Of a stretch of 64,000 nucleotides of DNA, positions 43,916 through 52,271 are shown in pieces. The notes under the pieces were generated by a model, which worked only from the letters and a program-made list of their open reading frames with translations, was not told the DNA's origin and made no database searches. The translations under genes and the position numbers were made by a program. Location: contig DATKGQ010000019.1 of NCBI GenBank assembly GCA_035510715.1, positions 22,939 to 86,938 on the forward strand, written 5' to 3'. How positions within the stretch are numbered: position 1 is the first letter of the stretch; every line of letters starts with the position of its first letter. Source of the stretch: DATKGQ01 sp035510715. GTDB taxonomy: Bacteria; Patescibacteriota; Saccharimonadia; Saccharimonadales; UBA4665.

Positions 43916-45145
43916 CTAATAGGTTGGAACAGCAATATAGGTGATTGTAGTGGTATAGATACCGGCCGGCGTAGCGTAGGCGATGTTAGCCATATATCGG
44001 ACTGAACCGGTATCGCAGATAATGATGCCGGTTGATGACGAAATAATTTTAGGATTTGTGACGCTGGAAGTATCAAAAGCAAAATAGGCCGTACCCCCGG
44101 ACGTAATCGTTCCGGCACCCTGGGAATAGTTAACCGGCGAAGAGCTGGGAGCTAAGTAGGCAAAACTGTAACCGCTGCCAGATTCGGTATCGCTGCTATC
44201 AAGCGCCAGGCCGAATTGGGGAATACCTGGGGTACTATTGGCAGCCGTCGTACCGATAGCGGTAATGTTGTTGGTGCCGTTAGCCAGCGTTTTGCCGGAA
44301 TATTCAATAACCAGCCCGTGCGTAGCATTAGTGCTAACCCGGAAGTAAGAGTGGGCGGAATAGGTAATAAGCGGACTCAAAACGCCATTGCTATCGCCAA
44401 GGGTCAGCGCTCCGGTATCGCCAAAGGGAGAACAATTACCAGCTGGCGAGGTAACAGTCGTGCCGACTGAGAAAGCCAACTCTTCCTGGACTTTAGCCGT
44501 AATATTTACTTGTGTGGCAGTCGAGCTGGCTACCGTACCCTGATCTACCGGAGTTGAAAAGGCATTATCAGAATATAGTGTAATCCTAACAAAAAATGTA
44601 GAGTTATCGGTTGTCGGGTTAGTAATATAATCTGTTGAAAGTCCGCCGAATGATATTGCCACCGCCGTTGATATATTTGTCTCGTCCCCCGGCGTTGTTC
44701 GGCTAACTTTAATGTCGCTAGTAGACGCGCTGCTTATAACAAATGGCGAACCGCCGGTGTCAGTCCAGCCGGTTTGAGATTGTACAGCAAGAACAGTGCT
44801 GGCGTTTAAGCCGGTCGGCGCGATGCAGGATGTGCCCGCTAAAGGAGTCGTGCAGTACAGAAAATCAATCGAACCGATATTTCCGGTTTGGGGCAAAATA
44901 AATGAGAACGTTTCGCCGGTCTCAGCTCCGTTACCGCCGCTGCCGGCAGCAGCCGGATTACCAGCCATGTCAGTAGTGATCGTACCATTGGCGGAGCTAG
45001 TAACCGACAAACTTCGCTGAATAAGTGCAGCCGGATAGGCGCTGACAAGCTGGACAGGTAAAAATTCCGTGGCAATCATAGCCACAAAAAATATGCCAAT
45101 AAAACCGTACACCGCACGGACAATATTAGGAAATGATTTTTTCAT
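43916..45145 (-). CDS. Secreted beta-rich surface protein B (409 residues)
   Basis: A signal peptide (VYGFIGIFFVAMIATEFLP) and two-part ectodomain. GSIDFLYCTTPL ... C ... PTGLNAS repeats the pattern of protein A. The C-terminal half has GIPQFGLALDSS and MANIAYATPAGIYTTTITYIAVPTY, ending in an aromatic residue like its relatives. Rich in Thr, Ser, Ala and Gly; no membrane anchor. TATATA lies six bases before the ATG. Function unknown; structural or adhesive roles are inferred. Confidence 0.75.
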   Translation of the reverse strand: MKKSFPNIVRAVYGFIGIFFVAMIATEFLPVQLVSAYPAALIQRSLSVTSSANGTITTDMAGNPAAAGSGGNGAETGETFSFILPQTGNIGSIDFLYCTTPLAGTSCIAPTGLNASTVLAVQSQTGWTDTGGSPFVISSASTSDIKVSRTTPGDETNISTAVAISFGGLSTDYITNPTTDNSTFFVRITLYSDNAFSTPVDQGTVASSTATQVNITAKVQEELAFSVGTTVTSPAGNCSPFGDTGALTLGDSNGVLSPLITYSAHSYFRVSTNATHGLVIEYSGKTLANGTNNITAIGTTAANSTPGIPQFGLALDSSDTESGSGYSFAYLAPSSSPVNYSQGAGTITSGGTAYFAFDTSSVTNPKIISSSTGIIICDTGSVRYMANIAYATPAGIYTTTITYIAVPTY

Positions 45146-45151
45146 CTAGTT

Positions 45152-45157
45152 TATATA
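45152..45157 (-). promoter_or_regulatory. -10 box for surface protein B
   Basis: TATATA on the minus strand six bases before ATG 45145, with no ribosome site. Confidence 0.4.
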
Positions 45158-45242
45158 GTTTTTATTTTTTTACTACAAATTAGTTGTAGCATAAGCATCA
45201 AGCTTGTACAATAAGTTATCCACAGCCAGCACTATTTAGCAA

Positions 45243-46004
45243 TTAAAATGTCGGTACCGCCACAACGTCTACGTAGCCGGCCGTATTGGATATGTTACCG
45301 TACATCCCGGCCGGAGTTAGTGATGAAATGTTCTCTATAATTGACATCGTATATTGTGTTTCACCGGAGCTTGAATTACTGTAAGCAATGTTTGTGCCGG
45401 GCACAAACATAAACTCGTTCTGATAATTATAATTAGGCTCGACTGCGCCGAAACTGAACGGCGGAGAACCGGCTGGTAACTGCAGCGGAACAGCCCCAAT
45501 CGACGGGCTGGTATTAGCGGTAAGGTTAACGCCAAATTGTTCCGTTCCCGGAAATGAATACGTCGGCGTCGTCAGGGGATTAAGGGGATGACCGCCCGGA
45601 CCATCGGTCGGAGAACCGCCGGAAAGCATAACAATGTAACCGGTACTGAGGTAATTCTCAACAGTAAAAGTTGTTGACGCATACGACACCGCAGAAGTGC
45701 TTAAATAACCCAGGTCGAATACCCCGCCAACCACATTAACCGCCAGTTCCGGAGTGTCTGTTGTATTAAAACCGTTTTGGGCCTGATAAGCACTCCCCTT
45801 GCTGTTGCCAACACCAAGTTCGCCGATCGAAACTTGAGCCTGATAGCTGTTCGAAGTTGCCTGTAAGGCACTGCCGCTGCCGACAAAGACTTCATTAATC
45901 GAATAATTGGTCGACGTATACTGCGCCAGAACCGTCGGCGAAATAATGAACAGGCCGGCCAAAATAAAACTTAAGACCGCCAAAATATAGTGCCATTTTT
46001 TCAT
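45243..46004 (-). CDS. Secreted beta-rich surface protein C (253 residues)
   Basis: A signal peptide (YILAVLSFILAGLFIISPTVLA) followed by YTSTNYSINEVFVGSGSALQATSNSYQAQVSIGELGVGNSKG in parts, a pattern common to secreted proteins of this group. The C-terminal half shares GTEQFGVNLTANTSPSIGAVP and SLTPAGMYGNI...VVAVPTF with proteins A and B, but it lacks the N-terminal cysteine module. It heads the minus-strand surface locus. It is divergent from the fibre-like gene. Confidence 0.75.
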   Translation of the reverse strand: MKKWHYILAVLSFILAGLFIISPTVLAQYTSTNYSINEVFVGSGSALQATSNSYQAQVSIGELGVGNSKGSAYQAQNGFNTTDTPELAVNVVGGVFDLGYLSTSAVSYASTTFTVENYLSTGYIVMLSGGSPTDGPGGHPLNPLTTPTYSFPGTEQFGVNLTANTSPSIGAVPLQLPAGSPPFSFGAVEPNYNYQNEFMFVPGTNIAYSNSSSGETQYTMSIIENISSLTPAGMYGNISNTAGYVDVVAVPTF

Positions 46005-46107
46005 GGTAACTTAATTGTGCAATAAGCACAGTGAAAAAACAATCTGTTTACGCTTTTTCTTACTTCTTGTTATTATTAGTATTAAGTAAAGACTGGATGG
46101 GTATGAT

Positions 46108-47136
46108 ATGGAGCAAGGCGAGCCGGTAGAGGACAACGAGAACTCACTCGAAGGGTCCAGTACGGTTGTGGAATCCAGCGGCAATAACGCGGTACCGGTC
46201 AGTCAGCCGGAAAATACCTCGGTTGAGCCGGTAGCTCCCCAACCGGAACCAATTGCCTCGCCCCCTGCCTCGCCGGCGGCAGCGCCCAAGCACCATGCCT
46301 TTAATTTCTTGAGGCATCTGAATATCTTTTTACTGTGTTTCATTTTGGTTTTTATTATCGCCGTGGTTATCGCGATTGTGGCCATTACTAAAAACCGCAA
46401 CTCCACTTCCACGTCAACGCCAAGCGCTTCAACTTTAACCCAAAGCCAATTGGAAAAAATTGTCAATAACAGCAATACGACTTCAGTCGGCAGCCCCAAT
46501 CAGGTTCTTAATATTTCGGCCAGTACGATTTTTGGTGAACAGGTATTGATGCGCCAGGATCTGGATGTGGCAGGTAGTATCAAAATCGGCGGCAGTTTAG
46601 AATTACCGTCCCTCAGCGTACTTGGCACCGGTACGTTTGGGTTAATCCAAGCCGATAAATTAACGGTCTCCGGCGACAGCACCTTACAGGGTAATGTCAG
46701 TATCTCTCAGGCCTTGACTGTGGCCGGCACGACAAACTTCAGCGGCGCTGTTTCGGCCAACCAGTTGACAGTGCAATCACTGCAGCTTAACGGCGATATC
46801 GTTATCAATCACCATATTGATACCGGCGGCCTAACACCGGCACGAACACCCGGGAATGCCTTGGGCAACGGCGGCACGGTATCAGTTAACGGCTCGGACA
46901 CGGCCGGCGCAATTACGATCGGTACCGGCAGCTCGCCGGCGCCAGGTTGTTTTGTCACTATCACTTTCGGCAAGGCTTTTAATAACACCCCAGACGTGGT
47001 TGTTACGCCGGTCGGAGTGGCAGCTAGCGGTATAGCATACTATATTACCAGATCGGCCACGGACTTTAGCATCTGCTCCAGCAGCACGCCGCCGGCTGGA
47101 CAATCTTTCGGTTTCGATTACCTCGCAATTGATTAG
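46108..47136 (+). CDS. Membrane-anchored fibre-like protein
   Basis: Type II topology: 60 residues of Pro/Glu-rich cytosolic tail, one helix (about 71-94), then outside. Residues 145-235 are short repeats of the kind DLDVAGSIKIGGSLELPSLSVLGTG and LTVSGDSTLQGNVSISQALTV (read in parts), typical of beta-helical or trimeric fibre shafts. The last 75 residues (CFVTITFGKAFNNTPDVVVTPVG ... GQSFGFDYLAID) look like a tail-fibre tip domain with SGIAYYI. A cell-surface fibre is likely; ligand unknown. It converges on the ATPase operon. Confidence 0.75.
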   Translation: MEQGEPVEDNENSLEGSSTVVESSGNNAVPVSQPENTSVEPVAPQPEPIASPPASPAAAPKHHAFNFLRHLNIFLLCFILVFIIAVVIAIVAITKNRNSTSTSTPSASTLTQSQLEKIVNNSNTTSVGSPNQVLNISASTIFGEQVLMRQDLDVAGSIKIGGSLELPSLSVLGTGTFGLIQADKLTVSGDSTLQGNVSISQALTVAGTTNFSGAVSANQLTVQSLQLNGDIVINHHIDTGGLTPARTPGNALGNGGTVSVNGSDTAGAITIGTGSSPAPGCFVTITFGKAFNNTPDVVVTPVGVAASGIAYYITRSATDFSICSSSTPPAGQSFGFDYLAID

Positions 47137-47174
47137 CCAGCCAGGATAAACAAGTTATCAGACTTTAAAAAAGT

Positions 47175-47486
47175 TTAAATATCGAGAAAAACTGTTACCT
47201 GGTTGGCTTTAACATGCATAATGCCCCGGGCAATCCTGATACGCAGCGTATCATCAACAGTGTGGATTACTAGCTCGCACGGATTAAGCAGGGTAATAAA
47301 ATTATGATGCCTGGGCAGGATGTCAAAAGGTCCGGTATTGTTAACGGCCGAGATACTCAGCGCGTCCCGGTCAAAGTAGGTCTGAAAAGGGGAATGGACT
47401 TTGACATGCAACTGTTCAACGGCTGACGGTTGGTTTAAAATAACCGTTTGATTAGAGCCGGGCCGGTCGGTCGGTAAAGTTGCCAT
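47175..47486 (-). CDS. atpC: F1 ATPase epsilon-like subunit (beta-sandwich only)
   Basis: A 103-residue protein with the N-terminal sandwich of epsilon: LHVKVHSPFQTYFDRDALSISAVNNTGPFDILPRHHNFITLL and RIARGIMHVKANQVTVFLD (read in parts). The two C-terminal helices that inhibit ATPase activity in many bacteria are absent. It begins two bases after beta, the normal last position of the operon. In the motor it would link gamma to the membrane ring. Confidence 0.88.
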   Translation of the reverse strand: MATLPTDRPGSNQTVILNQPSAVEQLHVKVHSPFQTYFDRDALSISAVNNTGPFDILPRHHNFITLLNPCELVIHTVDDTLRIRIARGIMHVKANQVTVFLDI

Positions 47487-47488
47487 AA

Positions 47489-48796
47489 TTAAACAATAAT
47501 CTCCTCGATACCTTTAAGCGTATCTTCAAGCAGAAAATGTTCGCCCTTGATACCGTTTAAGTCTTCCATGACGTACATGGACTGGGAAAAATAGTTCACT
47601 AACTTCTTGGCTTTGGCATAATCAGCCCGGTCCGCCGGACTCAACTCATTCTCGCCGATAATGGCAATTATGCCTCTTAACGATTCATACTTCTGTAAAA
47701 GCGCCTGAACCTGGACGCTTAAGACATAGTGCCGGTCGCCGACAATGTCTGCTGATAACAGCGAAGAGCTGGTGCTAACAAGGTCAACCGCCGGCCTGAT
47801 GCCTTCTTCGGCGACTTTCCGGCTTAACACGATCGTGCTGTCCAGTTCGTGCTGGATCATTTGGACAGCCGGATCGCTAAGATCGTCAGCCGGCACGTAA
47901 ATTGTTTCGATAGCGGTAATCGATCCCTTTTCGCTGGAGACTAAACGGTCCTGTAAATCTTTAACGTCACTAAACATGGTTGATCCATAACCTCCTTCGG
48001 CCGGTATCTGGTCAAGCGTCGTCGAGACCTCATTCTTTGCTTGGACGAAACGGTACATGTTATCAATGAAAAACAGAATATTCATTTGCTGATCATCACG
48101 GAAATATTCGGCCAGCGTCGCCGAAGCCAAACCGACCAAGTACCGCTGGACCGGATTTTCATTCATTTGGCCAAAGAACATACAAGTATTGCTAAGCAGA
48201 TTCCGTTCTTTTAGCGTCATATACAGTTCATGACCTTCACGAATACGTTCTCCAATTCCCGTAAAGAAACTTAGCCCAGACCCGCTTTTAGCGACATTAT
48301 GAATTAGTTCCATCATCAGCACCGTCTTGCCGACGCCGGCGCCGCCGATAATGCCGATCTTGCGGCCCTTAACAAACGGCGTGAAGAAATCAATTACTTT
48401 AATCCCTGTTTCCAGAATTTCCGGCTTTTGGACCGCAAACGAATCAATTTTAGTCGGCGGCTGGAAAATACTGCGCCGGACAATGTCGTTACCGGTCAGC
48501 GCCGGTTGGCCGTCAATGGGCTGGCCAAGCGCATTGAACATCCGGCCGATGGCTTTATCACCGAGCGCAATATCGATGGTGCGGCCGGTTGCCGTTACCG
48601 CCATTCCCTTTTGAATCGAATAGTCACCGGAAATGTTCAAACACTGGGCGATACCGCCGGTGCGGATGCTGTCAACTAATAATTCAGTGTGACTGGGATT
48701 GTTAACCATGACCAGTTCGTTGATAACCGGCGCCTGATCATCAAATGCCACGCTGACAATCAAATCCTGAATAGTTCTGATAACTCCTTGTTTCAT
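47489..48796 (-). CDS. atpD: F1 ATPase beta subunit (catalytic), divergent
   Basis: Catalytic residues are present: Walker A GGAGVGKT (151-158), catalytic Glu183 in GERIREGHELY, and FIDNMYRF with Asp245 and Arg249. It is shorter (435) than usual (about 465) and departs from the consensus: GERTREGND becomes GERIREGHE, and the DELSEED segment reads NELSPAD. A gamma interaction change is therefore likely. It overlaps gamma by four bases. Hydrolysis looks possible; whether the enzyme makes ATP depends on the missing or altered membrane part. Confidence 0.93.
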   Translation of the reverse strand: MKQGVIRTIQDLIVSVAFDDQAPVINELVMVNNPSHTELLVDSIRTGGIAQCLNISGDYSIQKGMAVTATGRTIDIALGDKAIGRMFNALGQPIDGQPALTGNDIVRRSIFQPPTKIDSFAVQKPEILETGIKVIDFFTPFVKGRKIGIIGGAGVGKTVLMMELIHNVAKSGSGLSFFTGIGERIREGHELYMTLKERNLLSNTCMFFGQMNENPVQRYLVGLASATLAEYFRDDQQMNILFFIDNMYRFVQAKNEVSTTLDQIPAEGGYGSTMFSDVKDLQDRLVSSEKGSITAIETIYVPADDLSDPAVQMIQHELDSTIVLSRKVAEEGIRPAVDLVSTSSSLLSADIVGDRHYVLSVQVQALLQKYESLRGIIAIIGENELSPADRADYAKAKKLVNYFSQSMYVMEDLNGIKGEHFLLEDTLKGIEEIIV

Positions 48797-49644
48797 CTGA
48801 CCGGCACTTTCTTCAAGTTTACGATGATTTGTTTCAGCTGCTCATCGCGGATAGCCCGTTTGGTATGGTTGTATAACAATTTCGTGTCGGCCAGCGAAGA
48901 ATCGGCCCGCTCATGGGCGACTGACATAGCCCGGAAACGGCTGGCGTACTGGGCCAGTTTCGAGTCAAATATAACTTGCCCCAGGGCGATCTGCAGCATC
49001 GACCGCTCGAGGTGAGCGACAACATCGAAGGCGTTCGGCTCAAAAATGTAGTTACTCTCGCTGATTACGTCCGTACCCGGCGTCACATGCTCGCTCAGTT
49101 CCCGGATCGCCGCCTGCAGTTCTATCCGCCGGATGTCTTGAGTCATCAACGAAATGTAAGTCTGATAGTAAACAGTGGTGCTCTTATACTGGCGGATCTC
49201 GCGGATCAACGGTTCAACATTAATATTTTGGTCTCTTTCGGGTAATTTGAAAAATTTCTTGTACAGTATGCCAGCTTGAGACAGCAGAATGGTGCCATGG
49301 TGACCGATGACAATAATATCCTGTTTCTTCCGGTTATATTGTTTTAACATCGTTGCGATCAGACGATTGTCAATGTCGCCGCTGAAACCGCCGGCTGACG
49401 ATATGACGATAACCAGCTCTTTGTTAGTCATGACATCTTTACTTTCCCGACCGAAGCGGAACAGCTTGTCAACCCGGATCTGAATATATATATTCCACAG
49501 TTCATTAAAAAATTTCTGGGCTTGCATAACCTGATTTTTTATCTGCGCTACCCGCATACTGGCCAGGCTTTCAAAAGTATTTGTCAGCTGAACGATCATC
49601 TGCATGTTTTGCTCATCTTGGACAATATCTTTTAGCTGCCTCAT
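48793..49644 (-). CDS. atpG: F1 ATPase gamma subunit, divergent
   Basis: Central shaft. The N- and C-terminal long helices are recognisable (RQLKDIVQDEQNMQMIVQLTNTFESLASMRV; ADSSLADTKLLYNHTKRAIRDEQLKQII, read in parts), with LVIVISSAGGFSGDIDNRL in place of the usual SDRGLCG core. The normal KITKAMKMVAAAK helix is changed to MIVQLTNTFESLASMR. The 283 residues are a normal length. Overlaps of four bases with both alpha and beta show tight coupling. Confidence 0.9.
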   Translation of the reverse strand: MRQLKDIVQDEQNMQMIVQLTNTFESLASMRVAQIKNQVMQAQKFFNELWNIYIQIRVDKLFRFGRESKDVMTNKELVIVISSAGGFSGDIDNRLIATMLKQYNRKKQDIIVIGHHGTILLSQAGILYKKFFKLPERDQNINVEPLIREIRQYKSTTVYYQTYISLMTQDIRRIELQAAIRELSEHVTPGTDVISESNYIFEPNAFDVVAHLERSMLQIALGQVIFDSKLAQYASRFRAMSVAHERADSSLADTKLLYNHTKRAIRDEQLKQIIVNLKKVPVR

Positions 49645-51116
49645 TTGGTTGCCTCGCTGGCAGCCGGTTCCGCGGCGGTCGGTGCCGGTTTTGTCTTAAC
49701 GGCAATCAGACAAAGGGATTTAAGCTTATCACGGACGATGCTAAAATCTTTTTCACTTTTGATTTCGTTAACTAAAGCCGGCGCATTCTTTTTCAACAGC
49801 GCAACATCAACTTGCTCATTGTTGCCAAGGTTAAGAATGACATCGAGCATCAGCTGTTGGCACAGTAAGTTATAGGTCTCTCCCGGCCGTTGGTTAAACA
49901 TCGAGTACAGTAATTTGCCACGGATTAAATCCTGACGGGTTTGAAGGGCCAGTTCAGATCCGAAATGAGCATATTCGGAAGCTTGTTCATAGACCGCGAG
50001 AGACTGCTGGACCAATTGGTTTTGTTTCTTTTGGCGGCTGTTCTGGCCGCGGCCGCCGACGCGGGTGACACTTAAACCGACATTGATTGCCGGACGGACG
50101 GTATCGCGGAAGACTTTCATGTCCAATATCCACTGGCCGTCAGTAATTGACATCACGTTCGTCGGCAAATAAGCGGTAATGTCGCCGGCTGGCGTCAACA
50201 CCAGCGGTATGGCCGTCAGAGAATTGTGATTATCGGCCAGTTTGCCGGCCCGCTCCAATAAACTGGAGTGCGCATAGAACATATCGCCGGGATACGAGTC
50301 ACGGCCGGGACTGGCTCCGGAAAGTAAGGAAATTTCACGGTACACCTGGGCATGGCTGGTCAAATCATCGTAGATGACCAACACGTCACGGTTGCACTGC
50401 TGCCACAAGTACTCACCCAAGGCACAACCGACATACGGCGCCAAGTAGCTTATGGTTAATGATTCGGCCATAGTTGACACGACGACAATCGAGTTTTTCA
50501 TCGCGTTGTTGACTTGTAACTGATCAATCAACGTATCGGCGTCAGTACGCCGCTTGGCAATCAGTACATAAATAACGACTACATCCGTGCTGCGCTGGTT
50601 GATGGCCAGTTGCGTCGCCAGCGTACTCTTACCCGACTTGCTGTCGCCGAGAATGGCGATCCTTTGGCCGCGGACTAACGGGAATAAGACATCAACCAAA
50701 CCGATACCGGTTTCAAGCTGGTTATCAAGAATTTCGCGTTTATAAAGCATCGGCGCGGCGGCAAAAATCGGCCAGACGGTGTCGGCAGCAATCGGCCCCT
50801 TGCCATCAAGCGGATCGCCGGTTACCGAAACTACCCGGCCGATATAATCTTTGCCTACTTTCGTGACCAGCGAATCATGCTGTTCAACCACAACCATGCC
50901 GGTAGAAAGTTCCGTTGAACCCAAATGCAGGACAATCACGTGGTCTTCCAGAATCCGGTGTACAAAGCCCTTGCTGCCGTCTTCAAACATTACCAGGGCT
51001 CTTAAATTTATCGGTTGCAAGCCCTTAACCCTGATTAAAAAATGATCAACGGCGATAATTTCACCGACCGACCGGCCGGCAGCGACAAGTTTCTCAAAAT
51101 GACGGCTGTTGCTCAT
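49641..51116 (-). CDS. atpA: F1 ATPase alpha subunit, divergent
   Basis: Non-catalytic nucleotide-binding subunit. GDSKSGKST at 157-165 replaces the usual GDRQTGKT; the arginine finger Arg352 in SVTRVGG is kept, so it can complete the beta active sites. SGASPGRDSYPGDMFYAHSSLLERAGKL and TNVMSITDGQWILD are typical alpha blocks. Length 491 is slightly short, with a Pro/Ala tail. It starts 18 bases after delta. Confidence 0.93.
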   Translation of the reverse strand: MSNSRHFEKLVAAGRSVGEIIAVDHFLIRVKGLQPINLRALVMFEDGSKGFVHRILEDHVIVLHLGSTELSTGMVVVEQHDSLVTKVGKDYIGRVVSVTGDPLDGKGPIAADTVWPIFAAAPMLYKREILDNQLETGIGLVDVLFPLVRGQRIAILGDSKSGKSTLATQLAINQRSTDVVVIYVLIAKRRTDADTLIDQLQVNNAMKNSIVVVSTMAESLTISYLAPYVGCALGEYLWQQCNRDVLVIYDDLTSHAQVYREISLLSGASPGRDSYPGDMFYAHSSLLERAGKLADNHNSLTAIPLVLTPAGDITAYLPTNVMSITDGQWILDMKVFRDTVRPAINVGLSVTRVGGRGQNSRQKKQNQLVQQSLAVYEQASEYAHFGSELALQTRQDLIRGKLLYSMFNQRPGETYNLLCQQLMLDVILNLGNNEQVDVALLKKNAPALVNEIKSEKDFSIVRDKLKSLCLIAVKTKPAPTAAEPAASEATK

Positions 51117-51133
51117 AATTAAATCCGGTTAGC

Positions 51134-51631
51134 CTATTGGCCCTTCAAGGCGCTAATTAATTGATCGCGTTGGTCGATAAAATGGCGGCGCAAGGAAAAA
51201 TCATACTGTTTACTGGGCGTGCGGATAATACAGCCGGCCGCGATTCTTGGTTCCAGGCCGATTTTCAGCAGCAAATAGGGGTGGATATTAGTCCGCAGCC
51301 AGATAATTATCTTAACCGTAAAAGCCGCGGTCGGGTCGGTAGCAAAACTTATATGCAGGACCGGCGCATTTTGTTTAACGGATAGCAGGAAAGCCGCGGC
51401 AGCCCGGCGGTCGGCTGTCTGCAACAGATTAAAATGATTCATGGCTACGAATTCGTCAAGTAAACGGCTGGTCCGGGGAAGTTTCATGCTGCTGCCCGGA
51501 GTCCGGATTGCCGCCTGCATCAAAAAATCATCCAGTCCTTCGACTTCCCTTATCAGACGGCTAACGTCTGCTGTGCCAACCACTTGGACGGGGAGTTGAA
51601 TCTGGGCATTGGACTCACCGTTAGGAGCCAT
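51134..51631 (-). CDS. atpH: F1 ATPase delta-like subunit
   Basis: About 165 residues with the delta/OSCP ending, LLLKIGLEPRIAAGCIIRTPSKQYDFSLRRHFIDQRDQLISAL (read in parts), and a helical N-terminus (RLLDEFVAMNHFNLLQTADRRAAAAFLLSV). Delta joins alpha to subunit b in the stator. The N-terminal half is divergent. ATG 51631 follows GAGGAT by seven bases and overlaps the b-subunit end by 11 bases; an earlier TTG at 51646 is less likely. Confidence 0.8.
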   Translation of the reverse strand: MAPNGESNAQIQLPVQVVGTADVSRLIREVEGLDDFLMQAAIRTPGSSMKLPRTSRLLDEFVAMNHFNLLQTADRRAAAAFLLSVKQNAPVLHISFATDPTAAFTVKIIIWLRTNIHPYLLLKIGLEPRIAAGCIIRTPSKQYDFSLRRHFIDQRDQLISALKGQ

Positions 51632-52241
51632 GAATAATATCCTCAATAATCGATTTTTTGTTAGTTTCCAGATCGCTCAAGATAAATTCCAGCTGGTCGC
51701 TCAGGTCAATTTGATTGCCGATAGCCGCCAGAACATAGTGATTGATAATTTCAGCCATATTGTCCTCAAACTGCCGGATCAGACGGGCTTTTTCGTCAAT
51801 GAATTCTTTCTGGACCTGCACGCTCAGGGTCCGCCGCTGTTCATCAACAGCGGCGTTGGTCTTCTGGATCGAATCCATGGCCAGCTGCTTGGCGTCATTG
51901 ATGGACTGCTCATATTTGGCAAATTCTTCTTGCAGCTTCCGGGTAATTTCCTGCTTCATGTAATCGTTAAGCTGCGCGGTTGTCAGGCGTAAATCCTGCT
52001 GCAGGAACATGGCATTCTCACCGATAATTTTTTCAAAATGAAGCCGGCCGCGGTTTCTTAATTCTTCGCGGAATTGGTCATTGAAAATATGCTCGACGTC
52101 GCGTTCAGCAGCTTGGGCATAGGGTACTTCGGGCTTGGTTTTTAGGCGGGCAAGACTGCCCAGCCGCAATGCTAACCAGACAAAAGCCGCCAGCACCAGT
52201 ATCAGTATGCTTATGATTATGATCAGCCACCAAATGGTCAT
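51621..52241 (-). CDS. atpF: F-type ATPase b-like stator subunit
   Basis: One N-terminal membrane helix (WWLIIIISILILVLAAFVWLAL) followed by about 180 residues of charged coiled coil (FAKYEQSINDAKQLAMDSIQKTNAAVDEQRRTLSVQVQKEFIDEKARL in parts), as in subunit b. At 206 residues it is longer than the usual 156-170. Its presence shows the motor has a stator fixed in the membrane although no subunit a is encoded. ATG 52241 follows GGGGA; a TTG at 52259 is the alternative. Confidence 0.82.
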   Translation of the reverse strand: MTIWWLIIIISILILVLAAFVWLALRLGSLARLKTKPEVPYAQAAERDVEHIFNDQFREELRNRGRLHFEKIIGENAMFLQQDLRLTTAQLNDYMKQEITRKLQEEFAKYEQSINDAKQLAMDSIQKTNAAVDEQRRTLSVQVQKEFIDEKARLIRQFEDNMAEIINHYVLAAIGNQIDLSDQLEFILSDLETNKKSIIEDIIHGS

Positions 52242-52271
52242 GGATTCCCCACCAGTCAAATATTGCTTACG

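Noticed and set aside
47489..51116. Alpha and beta as V-type or flagellar/secretion ATPases
   Set aside because: Gene order with delta, gamma and epsilon, the GGAGVGKT loop and the alpha arginine finger place them in the F1 family.
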